Shown one piece after another: positions 9,536 to 19,937 of a DNA stretch of 64,000 nt. Made by a program: the position numbers and the translations under genes. Within the stretch, counting starts at the first letter, position 1; each line of letters starts with the position of its first letter. The notes under the pieces were generated by a model, which was not told where the DNA came from, made no database searches, and was given only the letters and a program-made list of their open reading frames with translations. The DNA lies in assembly GCA_030068145.1 (NCBI GenBank), contig JAPJBO010000643.1, positions 2,501 to 66,500 on the forward strand. The letters run 5' to 3'. The DNA is from Diplonema papillatum. Its lineage: Eukaryota; Euglenozoa; Diplonemea; Diplonemida; Diplonemidae.

Positions 9536-11173
9536 ATGACGATGGGGAACATTGATTCCACCCAGCAAAGTCCAAACAATGAGCCGCATACAGAGTACAC
9601 GCCGATGCCGCGAAGCGAGCTCGACGCGTCGGCGGCCAGCTACGACGCCTTGATGGCGCAGCTGCGGCTGGAGTACACACGGGGGCTCGAAGCAGCAGCA
9701 GCAGCACCGCCTATTCCCACCCCAGCCGCAGCAGCAGCTCCGTTGCCTGCCGCAGCACCGCCAGCAGCGCCGGTAGCACCGGCAGCTGCCGCCGCAGCAC
9801 CCACCCCTGCCCCGGCGGCAGCAGTTGCCGCAACACCACCAGCAACACCGGACGCTCTCCCAGCTGCCGCCGCAGCACCCACCCCGGCGGCAGCGGCAGC
9901 GGCAGCAGCACCGCTGTCTGCCGCAACACCGCCGCCAGCAACGCCGGAAGCACCAGCGGCACCAGCACCCACAGCAGCAGCAGTCGAGGGTGCTCCTTGG
10001 ACAGGCCGCTTGCAGTGCCCCGTCATGACCGCGGCCGAGGCGGCCGCGATCACCTGCGACTTCTCCGCCGGCCCCGACGTCATCCGGTCGCTGCTGTCGG
10101 AGCACGGCGTCGCCATCATCCGCGACGTGGTGACGCCCGCTGAGAACCAGCTGCTCGAGGACCTCTGGAAGCACGACCTTATGCGCCTCGCAGCCTCCTC
10201 CGCCTCCCCTGATTCCGCCCGCTGCGTGCAGAACGCGTACCGGCGGCTCGCTGAGTCCGGGCCGAGTGGCTGGCCGGAGGCCAGCCTGCCGGATGAGGAG
10301 AGGGGCCTGCCGCAGGGTGGATACGCCTGGGCGGCGCGTCTGCACCCGAACGTGAAGAAGGTGTTCTCGTGGGTGCACGGCTGCGGCGAAGCCGACCTGT
10401 GCTGCGGGATGGACAAGGTCTTCTTCGACTCGCAGGCTCTGCCCGAAGCGGAGTCCGACGACTACTGGATGCACGTCGACTACAACGCTCGGGTCCTCCC
10501 GGGGCGGGCGTGCTACCAGGGATTCCTCTACACGTGGAGTTCCGAGGACCCCACGGCGTCGACTACAGTGGTGTGGCCGAAGAGCCACGCGCTGCCGGCG
10601 GTGCAAAAAGGGCACCCGAACCTGCCGGATCACTTTTTGCCGCACCTGGTGCTGGGCGATGGCGCCGCCCGGCAGGAGCTGCTCAGCGGCGGGCTGCGGG
10701 GCGCGCGGCGGGTGCCGGTGCCCGCGCGGGCGCTGCTGCTGATGTCGTCGCTGACGAGCCACCAGGGCTGGGACGGCGGGCAGCGGCTGGCCATGCCCGT
10801 CTGCTGGGAGCGGAAGAAGCACCGGTCTCGCTCGGCGCGCCGCCGCAAGCTGTGGCTGGCGGCCGCGGGGCTGCCTTCGACCCACTGGGCGACCTTAGCC
10901 GTGGTGCACACGAGGCAGGGCGCCGCCGTGGAGTCCACCACGGTCGGGTCCACCGACCGCGATTGCGCCTCGGACGAAGAGAACAGGCACAACGTGCGGC
11001 TGCCCCTCTACGGATCGATCCTGCCGTTCCCGGTGCGTCCCGACCGCGTCGCGGAGTGGCAGGCCGCCGTCCCGAAACTGTGGGTCGGCTCCGCAAAGGA
11101 AAGCGCCGACAAGTTCACGGACGTGGCCACGGTCGAGCGCCTCCTGCGGAAGGAGGTCCTCGACGCGCTGTAG
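9536..11173 (+). CDS. 2OG-Fe(II) oxygenase, phytanoyl-CoA dioxygenase-like
   Basis: A 545-residue intronless protein. Residues 53-150 are a low-complexity Ala/Pro spacer. From about 160 a double-stranded beta-helix dioxygenase domain follows. The iron-binding H-x-D is visible in YWMHVDYNA (H313, D315), the distal histidine in SLTSHQGWDGGQR (H409) and the 2-oxoglutarate-binding arginine eight residues later (R417). Spacing and the W-P-x-S-H element after the HxD fit the PhyH-type family, which hydroxylates diverse substrates with 2-oxoglutarate, Fe(II) and oxygen. The substrate cannot be predicted. The start is the first ATG after an A-rich leader; a second ATG lies two codons later. GC-rich codon use matches the other host genes. 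No signal peptide or membrane segment is seen. Confidence 0.75.
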   Translation: MTMGNIDSTQQSPNNEPHTEYTPMPRSELDASAASYDALMAQLRLEYTRGLEAAAAAPPIPTPAAAAAPLPAAAPPAAPVAPAAAAAAPTPAPAAAVAATPPATPDALPAAAAAPTPAAAAAAAAPLSAATPPPATPEAPAAPAPTAAAVEGAPWTGRLQCPVMTAAEAAAITCDFSAGPDVIRSLLSEHGVAIIRDVVTPAENQLLEDLWKHDLMRLAASSASPDSARCVQNAYRRLAESGPSGWPEASLPDEERGLPQGGYAWAARLHPNVKKVFSWVHGCGEADLCCGMDKVFFDSQALPEAESDDYWMHVDYNARVLPGRACYQGFLYTWSSEDPTASTTVVWPKSHALPAVQKGHPNLPDHFLPHLVLGDGAARQELLSGGLRGARRVPVPARALLLMSSLTSHQGWDGGQRLAMPVCWERKKHRSRSARRRKLWLAAAGLPSTHWATLAVVHTRQGAAVESTTVGSTDRDCASDEENRHNVRLPLYGSILPFPVRPDRVAEWQAAVPKLWVGSAKESADKFTDVATVERLLRKEVLDAL

Positions 11174-11302
11174 GAAAGTCCTGCAGAAAGTCGCGAAAAC
11201 GAGAACCCAGAAAAGGCCACCCTAAAGACATTCCCGTATTCCGAAAGACAACAAGAAAACGGCCGGAAACGATCGTAAGCCAGGGCGATGACACGTCGAA
11301 AA

Positions 11303-11375
11303 AGATCCAATCAATGCTCGCTGCTGTGGATATATGTGCCACGAAACCTTTTCCGTAGTTCCCCAGGTCCCTCTC
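11303..11375 (-). repeat. Dispersed repeat R7 (minus)
   Basis: Reverse copy of the AAAGGGTTCGT...CACAGCAGCAAACATTGATC repeat found at 33628-33745 and 39378-39525. Confidence 0.55.
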
Positions 11376-11890
11376 CCCGCCAAGCCGTCGTGTACGGCGG
11401 GGAGGGGACACGACGATGTGCGTTCAGTCACTCGGAATGCTGCAAGCTATCCTCAATGCACTATCCCGTCCCTCCCCTTCCACAGAATCATGCAAGCCAA
11501 TGCACTACACGCGGCGGACTCCCCCACACGGATGGGGGAGTGTTTGTGCTGTCGTTTGTGCGGGGGGTTTCCCTTCTTATTTTTTTTGCACCCGCTCAGG
11601 GGTTTTTTCTAGGATTTCAAATTTTCGAGCTGGAGTGGGGAAACTTTTCGACGCGTTTTCAGAGCCGAATTGCCAAGCAATCCACGCAAATTGCGCTTTG
11701 TGGTGCTGGCTGCGGGCTTTTCCCCCAAGGCAGCTTAGTTCGACGTTCTCCTGGTGCCTATTAGGCCGGTTAGTTCGTTGTCTTCACATGGGTTCAGTCG
11801 CCACAGCAGGAAGGGAGTGAACGAGGGTTGTGTCACAAAAAAACGGGTGCTGCATTCAGGAATGATAGTCGTGGAACAACCTGGGACAGA
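11376..11890. other. No gene recognised
   Basis: Mixed AT/GC stretch with short open frames only. ACTCCCCCACACGGATGGGGGAGT near 11518-11541 forms a small hairpin. Confidence 0.4.
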
Positions 11891-12195
11891 TCCCACTATG
11901 CAGAATTGGCCTTCGCCTGCACAAAGTTTAGGCGACGGCTCGGGACCATCTCGACAAAACGGTCAACAACCTTCTCCAAAAAGACCATCGAAAGCTCTGG
12001 TGGACCCTCGATACGGATGCGCAGGATCATATCCAAATGTCCGCTCGTGAGCCGGTTCCTTAAAAGATCCAGGGTGTCTTTGAGAACACTGAATGATCGC
12101 TCAACAGCACTCGTCCCTGAGGGATAAGTGGCGACCAACCGCATGGCGGAGACTGCACGTGGAGACTGCACGTTCTGCCGCCTTGTCATCCCGGT
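11890..12195 (-). pseudogene. hAT transposase, C-terminal remnant
   Basis: About 97 residues on the minus strand carry the hAT C-terminal dimerisation signature: P-S-G-T-S-A-V-E-R-S-F-S-V-L-K, then RNRLTSGHLDMILRIRI. hAT transposases move DNA transposons with 5-8 bp target duplications. The N-terminal and catalytic parts are not found in a continuous frame upstream; a plausible preceding piece (TLEEVLNGFVLG) sits in another frame near 12195-12245. It is therefore a truncated relic. It may be related to the mobiliser of the hAT-like MITEs seen here, but no terminal repeats link them. Confidence 0.75.
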
Positions 12196-12199
12196 TCCT

Positions 12200-13377
12200 G
12201 GTACCTAGTACGAAGCCGTTGAGAACCTCCTCCAGTGTCATCTCGTTTTCGTCGGCGCCGCACAGGGGCTCGTTCTGTACTCTCTCAGGTGGGTCTCGTC
12301 GTTGGTTGTCAACACGTGCTGCATTTCCTGCCTGTCTCGTCTTTTTTTCTTTCTTCCTTTCTCTTCTTTTTTCTGCCCCTTTTTTCGCACTTCTGGAGCG
12401 ATTTCGTTGCGATGTGGGGTCGCAGCTTTTCTGGCGATGCTGCAATGAACAGAAAAAAAAAACCCACTCCAGCCCACTCAGATTTTCGCCAAGAATCTGG
12501 AGTGAGGAAAATCCCCACTCCAGCCCACCCCAGAAAAAACCCTGCCGCTTACTTACACCCGCAATACAAGAGTGGCACGCCATTCATTCACACCCGCAAT
12601 AAAAAATGCGGGACTATTACACCCTGCGATGCAGCGGAGCGGCACTTTCGCATTTTGGTGCTAAATACCGGCGAATTCGTGTTTGATCTTGCGTAAAAGC
12701 ACTCCCGCACTTTCTTCACTCCCGCATTCACTTTCCCAACCGGTGGGGGAGTCCGCCGTGCACAATCCCTCCCCGCCTCGGAATGATGCAAGCTATCCTC
12801 GTGTGTTCGATGCTTGGTCAATGTGCACCGACTTCGACAAACCCGCCCTTTTTCCGTTGACAATGTGTGTACATTGCACCAATCCGACCCCTCCTCCAGG
12901 GCTTACGCTCCACGTGTGGAACGTGTGGATTTCCACACGTTAATTTTTTTGGTTTTTCTTTCCCCCACGTGTGGATGCACAGGTACCACATGTGGATTTT
13001 GTTTTATTTTTTCCCCATGTGCTTGCCACAGGTTGGACATACAGGGTATGTCTAGCCCACAAGTCGCCAAGGCCGCACAGCCACGTGTCGCCAAGTTAGT
13101 AGTGACACTATCTTCTTTTGCCCGCCGCACATAGGGAGAAGGTTTTTTCCCCCTCTAACCTTCAGCGTCCACATGTAGACCACGCGTATTTTCTCTGAGA
13201 CCGAAAATGGAGACCGAAAACGGAGCGTACGCCCTGCACGAGAGACCGTTGATTCGAATTGATGTGTGTCCCACCCCACCCGGCGGCGAGTCTATGCGAT
13301 TCGACGAACCTGGCGTGCATCCACGGGACAAGACAACGTGAACATGTCCACCTCCTCTCTTTGAACCCTGTCTTTTT
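12200..13377. other. No gene; short repeats
   Basis: CCCACTCCAGCCCAC occurs twice (about 12469 and 12519), and CACGTGTGG-type motifs recur at 12910-13000. Pyrimidine-rich runs at 12340-12390. No coding signal is convincing. Confidence 0.4.
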
Positions 13378-13435
13378 TTAGTACTAGCAATCTCGCGGGT
13401 TGCCCTTCAATGTATTGTGCAGGCTAAAAAGACAA
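13378..13435 (+). repeat. Dispersed repeat R3 (partial)
   Basis: TAGTACTAGCAATCTCGCGG through GTGCAGGCTAAAAAGAC; matches 33745-33800. It ends where the family-2 retroelement repeats begin. Confidence 0.5.
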
Positions 13436-14210
13436 ATCACACAAACACAACATGTCAAAAAGTCCTGAGTGAGAAAGCAACACACGGTGGTGTAAGCGAA
13501 GAACAAAACGGGATGAAGTGAAGGAGGGAGGCCGAGCACGTCGAGTATTTTGCTCATTTTGTTTGAGACACCGCGTGCGCCATGTTGTGTTGTGTTGTGC
13601 TGTGTAGTGTTCGTGTGGCACAGTAATCACTGTCGCAAGGAAATGCTCGACAAAAAACTGCCAGCACAAAGAACCGAAGGCAACCCCAGTGCTGTAGCTA
13701 CCGAACCACGTGTTGAACGGACGTGAGGTCCTGCGGGTCTACCCCAACACGACGAATCACACAAACACAACAGGTCAAAAGTCCTGAATGAGAAAGCAAC
13801 ACACGGTGGTGTACGCGAAGAGCAAAAGGGGATGAAGTGGAGCAGGGAGGCCGAGCACGTCGAGTATTTTGCTCATTTTGTTTGAGACACCGCGTGCGCC
13901 GTGTTGTGCTGTGTAGCGTGTGTGTGCAGTGTAGTGGCACAGTAATCACTGTAGCAAGGAAATGCTCGGCAAAAGCTGCCAGACAAAGAACTGAAGGCAT
14001 CCCGTAAATGCTGTAACTACCGAACCACGTGTTGAACGGACGTGAGGTCATGCGGGTCTACCCCTACACGACAAGACACACAAACGCAACATGTCAAAGT
14101 CCTGAGTGAGAAAACAACGCATGGTGGTGTAAGCAAAGAACAAATCAGATTGTGTTTGTATTGCATTTGCCCCTTACCTCTATATTTCCTCCCTTCCATT
14201 CGGAGGCGAA
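13434..14210 (+). repeat. Tandem solo repeats of YR retroelement family 2
   Basis: Two and a half head-to-tail units with a period near 319 bp, starting at about 13434, 13752 and 14072. Each carries ACACAAACACAACA, CACGGTGGTGTAAGCGAAG, CGTCGAGTATTTTGC and the GGAAATGCTCG block. They look like terminal repeats left behind by recombination. Fossil remnant with no coding part. Confidence 0.6.
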
Positions 14211-14280
14211 GCAGCTACATCATTTTGACTTGCCCCGCATTTTCCGTCGAAGGTTCCCGTACGTTTCTGCCAGAGTGTTT

Positions 14281-14516
14281 CCAGGTTGAAATACTCGAGG
14301 GGCTGCCTTGTGCTTTACTTCGAAGACGGCTAGAGGGGGGAGAAACAATACAGCTACAAAGTGGGTCTGTTTTCTGTTGAACGCTTACGCCCGCCACTGA
14401 ACCCAGATTCACCACGGTGTTTCGTGTGGGCTACAACACATTTACCTCCTTTGATCTTTTGCAACTGGCAGCCTCCTCAAGTATTTCCTGCAAAGCAGGC
14501 GTTTATGCAAAAAAAT
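14281..14516 (-). repeat. Solo A2-B2 repeat of YR retroelement family 1
   Basis: Reverse-oriented copy of the right-hand A2-B2 block of the 0.8-5.4 kb element, with scattered substitutions. It is older than that element and no internal region remains. Confidence 0.75.
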
Positions 14517-15160
14517 ATGCACCGCCTTAAAAAGAGGTGCGTAGGCATAGCATACCGGCACCGAGTATGAGCATGGTATCTGGCGCCAGCGTCTCCCGCA
14601 GTTTCAAGGGGGAAACGCGTATTTTCCGATACCGAACTTTGCTTCACCAGAACCTCGCTTCGCCCGAACCTAGCTTCACCAGAACTTAGCTTCGCCCGAA
14701 CTTGACTGTTACCCGAATTTTATCTGCTGCCTCTAGTCTCGCCCGTGCGCCGGTCTTCAACGTGCGCACATTGATTACTGCCTACCACCTGGGTCAGCGC
14801 TACTTTTCTTGCGCGCGTAACTACTTTTTCCACCTGCCACCCGACTTTTCTGCACTCTCGTTCGCTACTTTTCCGCACTGGTGACCTACTTTTCCGCACT
14901 GCTGACCTTTTGGGGTTTTTAGTAAGTTGTTGACCATTTGTCAAGGCAATGCTGGGGTAAAGGTGGTCCTGAAGACATTTTCGGCTTGAGAAGTGAGGGC
15001 CACAGCTCCAAAATGACAAGTAAAGGTAAGAAGGTGTGCCATTGGGAGTAAGACCGTGTGTCATTTACGTCACATGGTACACTGTCTTCCTTTTACGTGT
15101 CATCTTGCAGTTGCCCTTCATAGAGGGGACTCAGGGCGGTATCCGTTCTCATCCTTGTAA
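14517..15160. other. No gene recognised
   Basis: Short direct repeats of the CACCAGAAC(C/T)T(C/A)GCTTCGCCCGAAC type at 14640-14705 and CTACTTTTCCGCACTG at 14865-14905. No supported coding region. Confidence 0.4.
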
Positions 15161-15164
15161 TGCA

Positions 15165-15330
15165 GATGATGTCTTCGCACACAAACTTCTTGGTGTCGGT
15201 CGCAACACTTACAAACATGGCTAGCCGTAGTTGAAGTGTATAAGCATACCTACTACCCTGCCTCACAGCCTCAATGGTCAACCGGGGACCCTAAAACACC
15301 GAACCTCTAAACCACAGTAAACGCTACAAA
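15165..15330 (+). repeat. Dispersed repeat R5
   Basis: Contains GGTGTCGGTCGCAACA, CATGGCTAGCCGTA and GACCCTAAAACACCG. Related blocks at 45430-45640, 61905-61980 and 33470-33525; only the first part is at 51115-51175. Confidence 0.45.
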
Positions 15331-16024
15331 CCTACGCACTTCTTCTCTTGGGCTGTGCCTCGAGCACGCCTCCACGACTCGACGAGAACTTTAACTGGAG
15401 TTTTATGTCAGCTAAATCCGACCAAAGCCTTCGTTGGCTTCGCAATCGACACAAACAGGTGTATTCTCGTTTGGTCCAGCGATCGCTTTAGCGGAACTGA
15501 CGTCGAAGCGAATGCGAGGGGCCAGACGGGCAGTGTACGATGAGATCTGTCTGAAGCCGCCTGGGAACGTTAGGCGATGCCCCACCTGCTGCGTGTGAGA
15601 TTGCTCCACATAAAGCACGTCGGATGCCCCACCTGCTGCGTTGAATAACCACGACCCGACGAGAACTTTAACTGAAAACTAGGAAGTCTTCGTATCTTCC
15701 TTGGTACTTGCCCGGCTTATTGCAGATGCAAGGACATCTGCCGCCCCGCTTGAACATCGTTCTTCGATTTTTGGCCTCCGCTCTACCTGGTGTCAGTGCA
15801 ACTCGAGTGCAGAAAAGTCGGGTGGTGCGGTGGAAAACCTATCTCGTTCACTCGAAAAAGGTAGTACTACTACCGCCACTCGTGGCACACTGGAAAACTA
15901 CTCGGGGAGAAAACTACCTTTTCTCGAGAATAAATAGCTATTCTTGCACGACAACAGGTTGGGTTCCAGGTGGAATCCATAGAACCCGATAGGAACCCGG
16001 GCACAATCCCGCCGTGGGTCAATC
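15331..16024. other. No gene recognised
   Basis: Direct repeats GATGCCCCACCTGCTGCGT (near 15576 and 15622) and GACGAGAACTTTAACTG (near 15381 and 15658). Nothing convincingly coding. Confidence 0.4.
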
Positions 16025-16255
16025 TCGCAGCCTTCGTTTTCGAGGTGAGACAATCTCATATAGTGTTCGTTTTTGAGGGTCAGACTGTCCCGCCTCAAAA
16101 ACGAGGATTAGGAGATCGTCCCATCTCAAAAACGAAGGCTAGGAGATTGTCCCACCTCGAAAATGACGCCTGGGAGATTCACCCACCTCGAAAACGAAGA
16201 CTACGAGATTGTCTCGCCTCGAAAACGAAGAGGCTATTGTCCGACCTCGGCATCA
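16025..16255 (+). repeat. Short tandem repeat, about 38-bp unit
   Basis: Five or six imperfect units of CACCTCGAAAACGAAG + GAGATTGTCC. The first arm (CCTTCGTTTTCGAGGTGAG at about 16032-16050) is inverted relative to the rest, so the block can fold back on itself. Confidence 0.7.
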
Positions 16256-16485
16256 CATAAGAATTGTAGAAACGAAGAAGGTCAAGCTATCCGTTCCGAC
16301 TCTAAGGGGCGTCTTGAAGGCCCGCCCTTCTCGGAGATGCTTGAGGAAGAGACCGATGTCATCGTAGAGCGCGGACGCATTAGCGGGCATGGGTTCGTCC
16401 GCGCCCATCAGCAGTCGAGTGTAGCTGGACATTCGAATCCCCCAGACTGCGATCAACTCGATCGTTTTCCACGATGATCGGCTAT
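16253..16485 (-). pseudogene. Coding-like fragment, unknown
   Basis: Minus-strand open stretch of about 70 residues with protein-like composition (IAVWGIRMSSYTRLLMGADE, ALYDDIGLFLKHLREGRAF). No family recognised. It stops where the 519-bp tandem units upstream of the bL27m-like gene begin, so it is probably a broken coding piece from another gene or transposon. Confidence 0.3.
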
Positions 16486-16798
16486 GCTCGGACTGTTACC
16501 GATCGTCGATCCGGGTTGATTACGAGAACGTGGCGGCGCAAAGACCATTTCTCGAATAAAGAATGGAAATCGTAAGAACGAAAAACGCGGGCGCTGGCAG
16601 CGTGTTTGGGAGAAGACAACCCTCAACCATCACGTTCACTCAGTACTACGGCCAATCCTCCCCCGGCACGTACAAAAGGTTCCACGCCTACTCTTTTTTG
16701 TATCAGGGAACAGGGTAGAGAAGGGGGAGGCCGGGGACTCTGGTGGGGGGTGGGTGTGTGTGTGGGGGGGGTGGAGTGGGAGAGTGAGGAGTCGCGAT

Positions 16799-17010
16799 GC
16801 AGGCCGGCGGACTGCGGTTGGCGGCGGCGGTGGCCCGGTGCCTCGGGAACTTCGTGCAGGCGCGGTTCTCGTCGAAGATCACCACCGGCGGGATGAAGGG
16901 CAAGATCCTAAGGGGAGGCAGAGGCGGGCCCGTGTCGAAGAAGTACGGCTGGAAGGAGATGCCCGGCGCGATCGTCTGCACCGGAGACACCATCTACAAG
17001 ACGCAGATCG
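16799..17010 (+). pseudogene. 5' stub of the bL27m-like gene (copy 1)
   Basis: ATG at 16799. Encodes the same leader and first ~70 residues as the intact gene, with small differences (VARCLGNF instead of ARCLGGF), then switches into duplicated upstream sequence. It lacks the rest of the protein. Confidence 0.85.
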
Positions 17011-17321
17011 AGTCGATCCGGGTTGATCGGACGAGAACGTGGCGGTGCAAAGACCATCTACCAATACTTTCTGGCTCGCATTCTTCGTAGCAACAACGCA
17101 ATTGTAAGAACGAAAGAGAGCGCTGGCAGCGTGTTTGGGAGAAGATGACCATATCATCACGAATATACCAGGCTAATCTTCCCCCGGCACGTACAAACAA
17201 ACACACGCCTACTCTTTTTCTTGATACGAACAAGGTAGAAGGGGAGGCCGGGGACTCTGGTGGGGGGTGGGTGTGTGTGTGTGGGGGGGGGGAGGGTGGA
17301 GTGGGAGAGTGAAGAGTCGCG

Positions 17322-17529
17322 ATGCAGGCCGGCGGACTGCGGTTGGCGGCGGCGCGGTGCCTCGGGGGCTTCGTGCAGGCGCGGTTCTCGTCGAAGATCA
17401 CCACCGGCGGGATGAAGGGCAAGATCCAAAGGGGAGGCAGAGGCGGGCCCGTGTCGAAGAAGTACGGCTGGAAGGAGATGCCCGGCGCGATCGTCTGCAC
17501 CGGAGACACCATCTACAAGACGCAGATCG
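17322..17529 (+). pseudogene. 5' stub of the bL27m-like gene (copy 2)
   Basis: ATG at 17322; identical to the intact gene over almost all of the first 68 codons (one G/R-type change in the leader), then truncated at the same breakpoint as copy 1. The near identity implies recent duplication or ongoing homogenisation. Confidence 0.85.
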
Positions 17530-17840
17530 AGTCGATCCGGGTTGATTGGACGAGAACGTGGCGGTGCAAAGGCCATCTACCAATACTTTCTGGCTCGCAT
17601 TCTTCGTAGCAACAACGCAATTGTAAGAACGAAAGAGAGCGCTGGCAGCGTGTTTGGGAGAAGATGACCATATCATCACGAATATACCAGGCTAATCTTC
17701 CCCCGGCACGTACAAACAAACACACGCCTACTCTTTTTCTTGATACGAACAAGGTAGAAGGGGAGGCCGGGGACTCTGGTGGGGGGTGGGTGTGTGTGTG
17801 TGGGGGGGGGGAGGGTGGAGTGGGAGAGTGAAGAGTCGCG

Positions 17841-18743
17841 ATGCAGGCCGGCGGACTGCGGTTGGCGGCGGCGCGGTGCCTCGGCGGCTTCGTGCAGGCG
17901 CGGTTCTCGTCGAAGATCACCACCGGCGGGATGAAGGGCAAGATCCAAAGGGGAGGCAGAGGCGGGCCCGTGTCGAAGAAGTACGGCTGGAAGGAGATGC
18001 CCGGCGCGATCGTCTGCACCGGAGACACCATCTACAAGACGCAGATCAGCGGCGTCGGCGTCGACGAGGACGACGACGAAATGCCGTTCGTGCTATATCC
18101 AGGGCTCAATACCGTCAGAGACGCGATAGGCAGAATCCGAGCGACGGTGGACGGCGTCGTCAGGGTGTCGAAGCTGCCAGGGACCGAAGGAACCGGCGAA
18201 AAAGTGTTCCTCTGGGTCGACCCGCACTGGGACGAGTTCATGGCCAAGGAGCGCGAGAGGCACCGCTACCGGTCTCTGGGGATGGAGTTCGCGATCGACG
18301 AAGTTGAAGCTCGGTCCGTGAAGAACCCGCGGTGGACGCGGCAGGAGGACATGGAGCAAGAGCTGCCGAGCTGGCCGTACAATCCGGCGTGGGACCTGCC
18401 GCCGGAGGAGCGGTCCTACCAGAAGCAGCCGAACTTCACCCATCACAAGACCGCGAAGACCGAGAGGCAGCTGTACGAGAACGCCGACGAGGAGATGTTC
18501 TACTCGCGGATGCCGAACCACACGCGGCACTACCGCTTCGGAGGGGTGCACTACGAGTACAAGGGCGTCGCGAAGAAGATGAAGCCGGTCGGGGTGGTCC
18601 CGTTCGCGCGGAACACGTGGCACCAGCCGACGGCGAGCTCCATCCCCGCCTTGTACGCGCAGCGGCACGACAGGCGGGCGGCGGCGAAGGACCGGCTGCA
18701 GGTCTACAATGTGTCCGACATGTGGGGCACGTTCTGGGAGTAG
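17841..18743 (+). CDS. Mitochondrial large-subunit ribosomal protein bL27-like
   Basis: 300 residues, no intron. Residues 1-24 (MQAGGLRLAAARCLGGFVQA...) are Arg/Ala-rich without acids, as in a mitochondrial leader. Residues ~25-125 follow the bL27 pattern: Gly/Lys/Arg-rich stretch (KITTGGMKGK, GGRGGPVSKKYGW), PGAIVCTGDTIYKTQ (bacterial PGxIxxRQRGT strand), then VRDAIGRIRATVDGVVRV (bacterial GxDHTLFAxxDGxVxF). An acidic insert (DEDDDE) separates the halves. bL27 lies near the peptidyl-transferase centre. The remaining ~175 residues, rich in Trp, Tyr and Arg, are an extension not seen in bacterial bL27, as is common in mitoribosomes. The start is chosen from the leader and its conservation in both stubs. 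The weak point is the divergent bL27 match; other mitochondrial roles are possible. Confidence 0.65.
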   Translation: MQAGGLRLAAARCLGGFVQARFSSKITTGGMKGKIQRGGRGGPVSKKYGWKEMPGAIVCTGDTIYKTQISGVGVDEDDDEMPFVLYPGLNTVRDAIGRIRATVDGVVRVSKLPGTEGTGEKVFLWVDPHWDEFMAKERERHRYRSLGMEFAIDEVEARSVKNPRWTRQEDMEQELPSWPYNPAWDLPPEERSYQKQPNFTHHKTAKTERQLYENADEEMFYSRMPNHTRHYRFGGVHYEYKGVAKKMKPVGVVPFARNTWHQPTASSIPALYAQRHDRRAAAKDRLQVYNVSDMWGTFWE

Positions 18744-19001
18744 CGCCGTTTTCGCCACGGATTCCTTGCGCCGTGTAGAAAGTATACCTGCGGTTTGCGG
18801 ACAGCGGCAAAGGACGCTATAAGTCTACCGTCTACCATGTCTCTGACATGCGGGGTTGTATGTTTCCGTCATGGGTTCGTTGCGCACGCACTCCGGTGTA
18901 GCAAGTATACCTGCGGATGGCGGCAAAGGAGCGATACCAAGTCTGCCCTCCATGTCTCTTACATGTGGTTAGGTTCTGGGAGTATGTCTTGTGGCGTGGA
19001 A

Positions 19002-19340
19002 TAGGAGCGGTCCTACCAGAAGCAACCCAACTTCATTCACCACAAGACCGCGATGACCGAGAGGCAGCTGTATGAGAACGCCGACGAGGAGATGTTCTAC
19101 TCGCGGATGCCGAACCACACGCGGCACTACCGCTTCGGAGGGGTGCACTACGAGTACAAGGGCGTCGCGAAGAAGATGAAGCCGGTCGGGGTGGTCCCGC
19201 TCGCGCGGAACACGTGGCACCAGCCGACGGCGAGCTCCATCCCCGCCTTGTACGCGCAGCGGCACGACAGGCGGGCGGCGGCGAAGGACCGGCTGCAGGT
19301 CTACAATGTGCCCGACATGTGGGGCACGTTCTGGGAGTAG
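19002..19340 (+). pseudogene. 3' fragment of the bL27m-like gene (copy 1)
   Basis: Retains the terminal ~105 codons through the WGTFWE end and stop, nearly identical to the intact gene (AMT for AKT; PLARN for PFARN). No promoter or start belongs to it. Confidence 0.85.
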
Positions 19341-19598
19341 CGCCGTTTTCGCCACGGATTCCTTGCACCGTGTAGAAAGTATACCTGCGGTTTGCGGACA
19401 GCGGCAAAGGACGCTATAAGTCTACCGTCTACCATGTCTCTGACATGCGGGGTTGTATGTTTCCGTCATGGGTTCGTTGCGCACGCACTCCGGTGTAGCA
19501 AGTATACCTGCGGATGGCGGCAAAGGAGCGATACCAAGTCTGCCCTCCATGTCTCTTACATGTGGTTAGGTTCTGGGAGTATGTCTTGTGGCGTGGGA

Positions 19599-19937
19599 TA
19601 GGAGCGGTCCTACCAGAAGCAACCCAACTTCATTCACCACAAGACCGCGATGACCGAGAGGCAGCTGTACGAGAACGCCGACGAGGAGATGTTCTACTCG
19701 CGGATGCCGAACCACATGCGGCACTACCGTTTCGGAGGGGTGCACAACGAGTACAAGGGCGTCGCGAAGAAGATGAAGCCGGTCGGGGTGGTCCCGCTCG
19801 CGCGGAACACGTGGCACCAGCCGACAGCGAGCTCCATCCCCGCCTTGTACGCGCAGCGGCGCGACAGGCGGGCGGCGGCGAAGGACCGGCTGCAGGTCGA
19901 CAACGTGTCCCACGTGTGGGGCACGTTCTGGGAGAAG
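19599..19937 (+). pseudogene. 3' fragment of the bL27m-like gene (copy 2)
   Basis: Second terminal copy with more changes (NHMRHYRFGG, VHNEYKG, DNVSHVWG). The gene's TAG stop is AAG here, so the frame runs on into repeat sequence; this copy is not under coding constraint. Confidence 0.85.

Larger units (their letters stand above)
16508..18046 (+). repeat. Tandem 5'-end duplications of the bL27m-like gene
   Basis: Three head-to-tail units of about 519 bp (breakpoints near 16508, 17014 and 17533). Each has the upstream region (inverted R4, CCGGCACGTACAAACAAACA, a GGTGTGTGTGTG run) and the first ~205 bp of coding sequence. The two upstream copies both leave the reading frame at the same base, after CAGATC (17009 and 17528). 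Only the third continues into the full gene. Confidence 0.9.

Noticed and set aside
9473-10885. 470-codon open frame opposite the oxygenase
   Set aside because: Shadow of the GC-rich coding strand; the plus frame has dioxygenase motifs and a proper start.
16420-16445. tRNA T-arm-like ATTCGAATCCC motif
   Set aside because: No acceptor, D or anticodon arms fold around it; it lies in a coding-like minus-strand stretch.
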